Source: Maribacter litoralis
GTDB taxonomy: Bacteria; Bacteroidota; Bacteroidia; Flavobacteriales; Flavobacteriaceae
NCBI RefSeq assembly: GCF_003075045.1
Contig: NZ_QCZD01000001.1
Coordinates: 1,328,967-1,392,966, forward strand
DNA: 64,000 bases
Direction: 5' to 3'
Shown piece by piece: positions 47,801-55,000 of the stretch (its first letter is position 1; every line of letters starts with the position of its first letter). The notes below the pieces were generated by a model. That model did no database searches and was not told the DNA's origin. It saw only the letters and a program-made list of their open reading frames with translations. Position numbers and translations under genes: made by a program.

Positions 47801-50800
47801 GTTATACTAGAAGAAACTGAAATACCACTACCCGCTTCCACAGTAGTGGTTGTTTGATTTGCTTGAATTGCCGGAGTTAAATCTAAAGCTGTTGATGCTT
47901 CTCCGTTTACCGTGCTTATTAAATCATTATTAGTATCTAAGCTAAGGTCGTTACTATTAATTATTGGAACTCCTGCTCCTGTCACGCCATCAACTGTTGT
48001 TGATATTGTATTACCTGTACTTGCATTAGACACTGTAGTTGCTGGTATTAAACTACTTGGTGCTACATACTCCCAACTTGTTCCATTCCATTGGATTAAA
48101 TCTCCAGTATTACTACCGTCTGCTAATTTACCTAAACTAACTGCAGCATCAGCTAAATCTGTTGTTTCTACTGCACCTGGAGCGATTTCATTAGTTGTGA
48201 TTCCATCCTCTGAAACAGCTAACCTTAATGGATCGACAGTAGAACCTGCTCCTGATAATGTCAATGTTCCGTTTGATGGACCAACCACCTCATTTCCTAT
48301 TATACCATCATTTTCCGTTACCGTTACCGAACCTAGGTCTACCAAGGTCCAATCGGTACCGTTCCATTGCATTACTTGACCGTTGGCAGTACCATTAGCT
48401 AATTTTTCTAAGGCTACGGCATCATCTGAAATATCGGAAGTCTCCACTGCACCCGCAGCTATTTTATTCGTAGTGATGGCATCATCGGCTACATCTAAGG
48501 TTACATCCTTGAATACCGAATCATCGCCACCTGTAATATCTATCGTGCTATTTGTAGATGAAATTGTTCCATCGGCGATTGCCGCTTCATCTACTTCTAA
48601 TGCGCCCGTTGTTGCATTCTGGGCTAAGCCAGAACCGGCTATATCTGCATTTATGGTCGCTGCATTTACTGCATCCGCTGCAATATCTGAACTTGCTATT
48701 GTACCATCTAATATTTCTGTGGTCGTGATAGCATCATCTGCCATCTTTGCGTTTGTTATAGCATCATCGGCCACATCCAAAGTAACATTCTTGAATACCG
48801 AATCATCGCCACCTGTAATGTCTATCGTGCTATTCGTAGATGAAATTGTTCCATCGGCGATTGCCGCTTCATCTACTTCCAATGCGCCCGTTGTTGCATT
48901 CTGGGCTAAACCAGAACCGGCTACATCTGCATTTATCGTTGCTGCATCGACAGCATCATCGGTAATTGTTAAACTAACATCGTTCAAAGTTGCGTTTGCA
49001 CCTCCTACAACATCAAAATCACTTGATGTAATACTACCATCACCAACGATATCTGTTGGATCTACCGTAACCGTATATTCCGTATTGTTTCCAGAAACAG
49101 ATGACGTTACATCTATTCCCGTTCCCTCAACAACCGTGGTCGATGTTTGATTTGCTTGAATTGCCGGAGTTAAATCTAAAGCTGTTGATGCTTCTCCGTT
49201 TACCGTGCTTATTAAATCATTATTAGTATCTAAGATAAGGTCGTTACTATTAATTATTGGAACTCCTGCTCCTGTCACGCCATCAACTGTTGTTGATATT
49301 GTATTACCTGTACTTGCATTAGACACTGTAGTTACTGGTATTAAACTACTTGGTGCTACATACTCCCAACTTGTTCCATTCCATTGGATTAAATCACCCG
49401 TATTCCCACCATCTGCTAATTTTCCTAAAGTTACTATAGCATCAGCTAAATCTGTTGTCCCTACTGCACCTGGAGCTATTTCATTGGTTGTAATTCCGTC
49501 ACTTGAAACTGCCAATCTTAATGGATCTACAGTGGAACCTGCTCCCGATAAGGTCAGTGTCCCGTTTGATGGTCCTACTACCTCATTTCCGATAATACCA
49601 TCATTCTCCGTAACAGTTACAGAACCTAAATCGATTAAAATCCAATCCGTACCATTCCACTGCATTACTTGACCGTTGGCGGTACCGTTAGCCAGTTTTT
49701 CCAAGGCTACGGCATCATCTCTAATATCAGAAGTTTCTACAGCTCCCGCTGCTATCTTTTCAGTAGTTATTGCATTATCCGATACGTCTAAAGTAACATC
49801 CTTGAATACTGAATCGTCTCCACCTGTAATATCTATTGTACTATCGGTCGATGAAATTGTTCCATCTGCTATTGCCGCTTCATCAACTTCCAATGCTCCC
49901 GTTGTCGCATTTTGTGCTAATCCTACTCCGGCTACATCACCGTTTATCGTTGCTGCGTTTACTGCATTTGCCGCGATATCCGAAGATTCCACTGCACCTG
50001 CCGCTATTTTATCTGTAGTTATTGCATTATCCGATACGTCTAAAGTAACATCCTTGAATACTGAATCGTCACCGCCCGTAATGTCTATTGTACTATCGGT
50101 CGATGAAATTGTTCCATCTGCGATTGCCGATTCATCAACTTCCAATGCTCCCGTTGTCGCATTTTGTGCTAATCCTGCTCCGGCTACATCACCGTTTATC
50201 GTTGCCGCGTTTACTGCATCTGCCGCGATATCCGAAGATTCCACTGCACCTGCCGCTATTTTATCTGTAGTTATTGCATTATCCGATACGTCTAAAGTAA
50301 CATCCTTGAATACTGAATCGTCACCGCCCGTAATGTCTATTGTACTATCGGTCGATGAAATTGTTCCATCTGCGATTGCCGATTCATCAACTTCCAATGC
50401 TCCCGTTGTGGCGTTCTGGGCCAATCCCGCTCCCGCTACATCACCATTTATTGTTGCTGCATTTACTGCGTCCGCTGAAATATCCTCACTTGCAATCGTA
50501 CCATCTAAAATTTCTGTAGTGGTAACTGCATTATCTGCCATCTTTGCATTTGTTATTGCATTATCAGCGATTGTCAATGTAACATCGTTCAATGTTGCGT
50601 TAGTTCCTCCGGTAACATCAAGATCACTTGATATAATACTACCATCACCAACGATATCTGTTGGATCTACGGTAATCGTATATTCCGTATTATTTCCTGC
50701 TACTAAAGGTGTAACATCTACCCCGTCTCCCTCAACAACCGTGGTTGTAAGTTCGCTAGACGTAATAATACCGTCTAACTCCTCTAAAGCTGATTGTACA

Positions 50801-51627
50801 TCATTTGTAGTGATGTTTCCTGCAGGGGTCACATCAACCTCGCTAGCGTTTTGATTATCGGTAACCATGGTCCAGTTCGCACCATCATAAATATATAATT
50901 CATTTGTAGCGGTATCTAAATAGGTTACTCCAGGATTGTCATTTGCCGGAGCTGCCGTAGGAGCACCTGCACCACTTGTTGTAAGTTCGTTGGTTGGGTC
51001 AATATCCAAATCCAATGCATTGTTTGCTGCTAAATCCGCTATAGCTTCTTCAACTGTAGTCTCATTTACGGTATCACCATCTACATCTAAAGGATTTGTC
51101 AACAATACTTCTGTACCTTCTTGCTCGTCTGTATTTACAAGTGCAGCGATATCCGCCAAGGGAACAGCAACTACATTACTATCGGAATCAATAATATCTA
51201 AAGTACCATTTGTACTGTTTACAGTGAAAGTAACATTGGTCGTATTTGTATCTACAACTGCCGCTATATCCGCTAAAGGGATAGAAACCGTATTTAAATC
51301 GCTATCGGTTAAAATAAGGTTTACACCATCTTCTGTTAAAGAAGCATTGGTTGTATTTTCATCTATAGAAGTATATTCCCAAGAATCTCCATCCCAAAAA
51401 TAAATTGTGCCGGTATCGGTATTCACATACAAATCCCCTAAATCTGCTCCGGCAGGCGTTACCCCTCCTGGTGCAGTTACATCTGTACCTTGTAGCACCT
51501 CACAATTACATTGATCTTCTAAGGTCACAGTTGTTTGTGCCATAGAAATGCCCGATAGCAGTAAGGCAAATAATACCAATGTAAACTTAACGGTATTACT
51601 CAAGGTTGTAGTAGTTTGACTTTTCAT
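44857..51627 (-). CDS. Giant repetitive surface protein, fibre-like (about 2256 aa)
   Basis: A very long, acidic, Asn/Thr/Asp/Ala-rich protein with a signal peptide (MKSQTTTTLS..., cleavage near SMAQ). The frame is open 14 codons further, but MKSQTTTT at 51627 is the more natural start. Domains in order are short Trp modules (GTIYFWDGDSW, NELYIYDGANW), then 84-residue modules built of AITTDKIAAGAVESSDI-like turns, QWNGTDW-type modules, 114- and 101-residue modules around PDQTVSLADGGNGN, 72-residue modules, and a unique C-terminal domain of about 95 residues. Similar turns occur in phage tail fibres and bacterial adhesins. No CHU_C or type A tail is evident. It lies immediately upstream of the CHU_C and PorP/SprF genes, so it is probably the main surface fibre of this locus. 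Confidence 0.85.
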   Translation of the reverse strand: MKSQTTTTLSNTVKFTLVLFALLLSGISMAQTTVTLEDQCNCEVLQGTDVTAPGGVTPAGADLGDLYVNTDTGTIYFWDGDSWEYTSIDENTTNASLTEDGVNLILTDSDLNTVSIPLADIAAVVDTNTTNVTFTVNSTNGTLDIIDSDSNVVAVPLADIAALVNTDEQEGTEVLLTNPLDVDGDTVNETTVEEAIADLAANNALDLDIDPTNELTTSGAGAPTAAPANDNPGVTYLDTATNELYIYDGANWTMVTDNQNASEVDVTPAGNITTNDVQSALEELDGIITSSELTTTVVEGDGVDVTPLVAGNNTEYTITVDPTDIVGDGSIISSDLDVTGGTNATLNDVTLTIADNAITNAKMADNAVTTTEILDGTIASEDISADAVNAATINGDVAGAGLAQNATTGALEVDESAIADGTISSTDSTIDITGGDDSVFKDVTLDVSDNAITTDKIAAGAVESSDIAADAVNAATINGDVAGAGLAQNATTGALEVDESAIADGTISSTDSTIDITGGDDSVFKDVTLDVSDNAITTDKIAAGAVESSDIAANAVNAATINGDVAGVGLAQNATTGALEVDEAAIADGTISSTDSTIDITGGDDSVFKDVTLDVSDNAITTEKIAAGAVETSDIRDDAVALEKLANGTANGQVMQWNGTDWILIDLGSVTVTENDGIIGNEVVGPSNGTLTLSGAGSTVDPLRLAVSSDGITTNEIAPGAVGTTDLADAIVTLGKLADGGNTGDLIQWNGTSWEYVAPSSLIPVTTVSNASTGNTISTTVDGVTGAGVPIINSNDLILDTNNDLISTVNGEASTALDLTPAIQANQTSTTVVEGTGIDVTSSVSGNNTEYTVTVDPTDIVGDGSITSSDFDVVGGANATLNDVSLTITDDAVDAATINADVAGSGLAQNATTGALEVDEAAIADGTISSTNSTIDITGGDDSVFKNVTLDVADDAITNAKMADDAITTTEILDGTIASSDIAADAVNAATINADIAGSGLAQNATTGALEVDEAAIADGTISSTNSTIDITGGDDSVFKDVTLDVADDAITTNKIAAGAVETSDISDDAVALEKLANGTANGQVMQWNGTDWTLVDLGSVTVTENDGIIGNEVVGPSNGTLTLSGAGSTVDPLRLAVSEDGITTNEIAPGAVETTDLADAAVSLGKLADGSNTGDLIQWNGTSWEYVAPSSLIPATTVSNASTGNTISTTVDGVTGAGVPIINSNDLSLDTNNDLISTVNGEASTALDLTPAIQANQTTTTVEAGSGISVSSSITGNNTAYTVTNDAPDQTVSLADGGNGNVTIGGTYPNFTIDVPDATVDTDDQDLGLGTNGVVNQSVEVTITDGAAALIDIRDADNDPNNEDQTVSAGTGISVNQVGDDFAVTNTAPDQTVSLADGGNGNVTIGGTYPNFTIDVPDATVDTDDQDLGLGTNGVANQSVEVTITDGAAALIDIRDADNDPNNEDQTVSAGTGISVSQTGDDFAVTNTAPDQTVSLADGGNGNVTIGGTYPNFTIDVPDATVDTNTEYTAGDGLNLTGTEFSAEVSSTAGNALSIDANGLYVSNVDNVDDADNDPNNEDQTVSAGTGISVSQSGDDFAVTNTAPDQTVSLADGGNGNVTIGGTYPNFTIDVPDATVDTNTEYTAGDGLNLTGTEFSAEVSSTAGNALSIDANGLYVSNVDNVDDADNDPNNEDQTVSAGTGISVSQTGDDFAVTNTAPDQTVSLADGGNGNVTIGGTYPNFTIDVPDATVDTNTEYTAGDGLNLTGTEFSAEVSSTAGNALSIDANGLYVSNVDNVDDADNDPNNEDQTVSAGTGISVSQTGDDFAVTNTAPDQTVVISDGGNGNVTIGGTYPNFTIDVPDATVDTNTEYTAGDGLNLTGTEFSADISTTAGNALSIDANGLYVSDVDNVNDADSSVTNEINTAFNVASGNLNITDSNGTLSVPLSSIDTDTDDQDLSNTVLTANESVRIDITDGNSTTLDIRDADSSVTNEINTAFNVASGNLNITDSNGTLSVPLSSIDTDTDDQNLTSAVVTANESVEIQINDGTNTTIDIRDADSNASNELQTISRSGTNVILSNGGGTVSIADNDNNPNNEIQTITSTDGSVTVTQTDINYNLSVPTANGAETIVEAAPDTDISVSGTGTSADPYLIANTRPDIFYPPSIEVDVSTTGTGRTIDLHAEYLAQYGTPDVRSAGAPAAIPTYANTELYYYVTYFDDTVFANVSVSATGIMTYDVIAAPTDYNTLINVVFVAQ
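45544..45900 (-). repeat. 216-bp tandem repeats in the giant gene
   Basis: A module of 72 codons (starting DADSSVTNEINTAFN) is present twice in tandem; a shared CTGGTCATC marker recurs at 45544 and 45760, exactly 216 bases apart. The copies differ mainly at synonymous sites. Confidence 0.85.
45890..47260 (-). repeat. Four tandem 342-bp repeats in the giant gene
   Basis: A 114-codon unit repeats four times. The marker GAAAC recurs at 45911, 46253, 46595 and 46937, each 342 bases apart. The three inner copies are nearly identical in DNA, which points to recent duplication or gene conversion. Confidence 0.9.
47262..47780 (-). repeat. 303-bp repeats in the giant gene
   Basis: A 101-codon unit is present twice (marker TCAAAGC at 47271 and 47574). 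It shares its PDQTVSLADGG core with the 342-bp units, of which it is a variant with a different linker (DDQDLGLGTNGV). Confidence 0.85.
47860..50450 (-). repeat. Large 1293-bp direct duplication in the giant gene
   Basis: Sequence starting ATCTAAAGCTGTTGATGC at 47881 recurs at 49174, a 1293-base (431-codon) offset, and long near-identical stretches continue downstream of both. The duplicated block includes the QWNGTDW modules, the GTLTLSGAGS segment and members of the 84-codon family. Confidence 0.85.
49740..50470 (-). repeat. Three tandem 252-bp repeats in the giant gene
   Basis: An 84-codon unit repeats with the marker GATACGTC at 49781, 50033 and 50285, exactly 252 bases apart. Two further, more diverged copies lie at about 48480-48950. 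Confidence 0.9.
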
Positions 51628-52081
51628 ACTTTTAATATTCAATTCCACCTTCAAAAATTCGTTGGTCATATAGGTTTTAAAAAAATATAGTTACCAAAAA
51701 CATCATTATCTGTTTCTTAGAAATTGGATCTATGGTAATCACAATACACAAATATTCATTTTAAGTAGTGCTCACTAAAATAAATGTTGTGTAAGCCAAT
51801 ATTTATGACATATAGTCTTATAATTATGAGGTATAGAGTTGTTAAAACTTTGCAAATTGTTATTGTCGTTCGTCGAGTATAGACTGTTATTCGGGTAGTT
51901 TTTGGTGCTACAAAAAACCATGGACTTTTTGTTTAGGGTTAAAAAATGTGATAAATTATTTAATGAAAACCGTACCATTTACTGCTAGTGGTACTATTTT
52001 CAGCTTAAGCTTTACGCCATTAAAAATGAATGACATAAAAACCGCTACCTGCAAAAATTATATAAGAGCCTAAATGGTGTT
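51628..52081. other. 454-bp region upstream of the giant gene
   Basis: This is the widest gap in the surface-protein cluster and should hold the promoter or leader of the giant gene. I found no exact TAnnTTTG on the minus strand; AATATTTG near 51750 is one base off. A 6-bp stem (GTACCA with TGGTAC, 51972-51994), followed on the minus strand by GGTTTTCATT, could be a weak terminator of the 1882-aa gene. A 67-codon Asn/Ser-rich frame (51775-51978) does not look coding. Confidence 0.5.
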
Positions 52082-55000
52082 CTAATTCGGTTTTATACGG
52101 TAAGTAATCCTTCTATTTGTAATAACCGTCCTTACTTTTACATTTAATAAAGCCGCATTTGATGGTGTTGCAGTACACGTTGTACTAGAGTTTGAAGCAA
52201 GTAATCTATAAGAATAGCCATCTTTTTGCTTTGGTACATTTAATACGGTTAATGTAGATGTTTGTGTACCAGAATGTTCAGAATCATCCAAAAGATCAAC
52301 AAAGCTTACCCCGTCACTACTTACCTGCCATTGGTAGGTATCAGCATTGTTTACATTAGTTGTAAACTGTGCATTTTCACCGGTTAAAACTGTTTGATTT
52401 ACAGGCTGTTCAACAACCACCACTTCAGGAGTCGTATGTATTTCATATTCACCCAAATCTATCGGACAAGCATTATTTCCCCATCTAACCCAAAGTGAAT
52501 ATGTTCCAGCCGAAAGATCGGAAAACGTATAGCTTCCAATATTATCGGACATACTGGTATAATTTGCCCCGTCATCTATACTAAACTTAATGCCTGTTCT
52601 ATTTGGATGGTCTGGAAAATTAAAAGTTATAGCACCATTGTCCTCTCCACAACTTGTATTGTCTGCGTCTATAGTTACCGTTGGATTTGAATATACCGTA
52701 ACATTCGCCGTATCTGAATCGCTACAACCATTACCATCTGTAACGGTCACCGTATAAGTTACAGTTGTGTTTGCACTTGAATTTCCTGCGGGACTTACCG
52801 AAATAGTAGGTGAAGTGTCTCCCGTACTCCAAACATAAGAATAACCCGATCCACTGCCGCCAGATGCCGATGCCGTTAAAGTAACCGATTCACCATCACA
52901 AATCGTTTGATTTGAACCGGCATTTGCTAACGGAGGCGAATTCTCAATAACACTTACCGCCGTTCTTGTACCGCTAACACATCCTGTTGCGTTATTTCTT
53001 GCTTCGGCATAATAGGTACCTGCTGCAGATGGCTGGTATGTTAAACTACCGCTTTCTAGTAAATTTCCTCCAGAGGATGCATCATACCAATCTATTGTTA
53101 CCGTACCACCACTTGTACTCGCAGAAATCTCTGGGATGGTGTCACCTTGGCAAAATGATTCATCACCATCGCTTGTTGGCGAATCTACTACCGGACAAAC
53201 ACAGTTTGGTGCCGTTACCGGTAAATCGCTACTACAGTTGCCCTGCGTTGCCGTTACAACGACATTTGTACCATCGGGTACATCTGCTATTCTCCAAACA
53301 TTGCCCGATACGTTGCTTACCGTACCTTCTGTAGCCGTCACTGTACCACCGGTTACAGTTACTTCAAAAGAATATGTAGTTGGTTGAAACAATATAAAAT
53401 TACAACTTGGTGAACTGCTGACCGTTATAGTTGGAGTTGGCTCTACCGTTACAACAACTTCATCGGTATCGGTACAACCACTACTATCTGTAACTGTTAC
53501 CGAATAATTGACCGTTACATCTCCACTTGTATTACCTGAAGGAGAAACTGTTATTGAAGATGTGGTATCTCCCGTACTCCATAAATAACTATAACCGCTT
53601 CCACTACCTCCCGTTGCCGAAGCTGTAAGGGTTACAGATTCACCGTCACAAATAGTTTCGTCTTCACCTGCATCTGCCGTGGGCACTCTAACGCTCAATA
53701 CCGCCTCATCTGAATTGGTGTCTTCACACACATATGCCGAATTGGATATTACAACCCTATATCTATTATTATGATCTGATAAAGTAGGATTGGTTATATT
53801 TAATGTAGTTGTGTCCGTACCGGAATATATTCCTCCTTCCGAAATATTCGTCCAACTTCCACTAACAAATTCTTGCCATTGGTATTCATCTCCTAATGAA
53901 TTAGTTACACTGAATGTTGCCGAACCTCCGGGACATGCATTTGCATCTACCGGTTGATCCGTAATAACAGGTGCTGCAGCAATTTGTAAGAAATCATAAT
54001 TACCGTCATTATCTCCATCGATAGGCTCATCATAAGATGCAGACGACACCAAACCATTTGCATTTACCGTTGGTGTACCTGATCCGTACATACCATTACC
54101 ATCTGAATCGGATAATGTATCTGCATAAGCTTCATCCGCATCATTACAACCATCACCATCACTATCATCATCTAAATGATTAGGGTTTGCATCACCATCT
54201 AAATTACCGCTTCTACAAGCTGTAATACCAAAAGCAACATCGTCAAAAATAGAATATGTTTGCGAAGAGTTATTAATTTGTCCATATACATAAAAACGAA
54301 ATGTATACTGTGTATTTGCTTTTAAGTAAACTGGTGCTGTTGCCAAATGCTGAAAACTAGCGTATGATAACCCATTATCTGTATGATATACATCTGTTGA
54401 TAACGTATTCCAAACATTAGAGCCCGTTATTGTATATGCAGTCGCTGAATAATAAGAATCCCCTTGGTTTGGCAAATACCAGCCAGAACGTATTTCATTT
54501 AACTCAAAAGAGGAAACCTCAGCGCTAGTAGTAAATGAAACTTCTATATAGTCATTATTATGAACTGCTTCTTCTTTTGTTTGGGAAGTAAAACTTTCTA
54601 TTCTAATATTACTGCCCGAGATATTAAACTGTGAACCGTTTAATACCATTGTTTCTGTATCGCTTATTGCCCAATCTCTAATTTTTGTGTCATAATTAGT
54701 ATCCATTTCTAGATTTCCTGAAGGATTATTTAAGGTCCAAGCAAACTCATTTGATACATTATCTATAGATTCTTCACAATCCGAAATACCATCATTATCA
54801 TCATCTAAGTCGCACCCGTCTGGAACTCCATCGTTATCACTATCAATAGCATCATCAAAATAAGGACATTTATCATTTGCGTTATTGACACCATCCCCAT
54901 CATCATCACATAAACCAGAAGTAACCGTATAATCATCAGCGCTACCTTTTCCTTGCCCACCACTTACAGCAGTCGGGATTCCGTTTTCATCCACAGGACC

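Noticed and set aside
47912..50854. Long plus-strand open frames (155, 255, 155 and 392 codons) antisense to the giant gene
   Set aside because: They lie opposite highly repetitive Asp/Ala/Thr/Ser-rich coding sequence, repeat with the same periods, and have low-complexity products with no start context or family. They are open because the repeated codons lack antisense stops.
44890..51600. CRISPR array
   Set aside because: The repeats are hundreds of bases long, in frame and coding, with no short repeat-spacer pattern; no cas genes are present.
44857..51627. Prophage tail-fibre gene
   Set aside because: The repeat style is tail-fibre-like, but no other phage gene is nearby, and a signal peptide with PorP/SprF and CHU_C neighbours points to a cell-surface protein.
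51628..51669. 14-codon N-terminal extension of the giant protein
   Set aside because: It precedes the signal peptide and would make it atypically long; MKSQTTTT is the better start.
51775..51978. 67-codon minus-strand frame in the gap before the giant gene
   Set aside because: Asn/Ser-rich translation with no family resemblance and no promoter element; it looks like AT-rich intergenic DNA.
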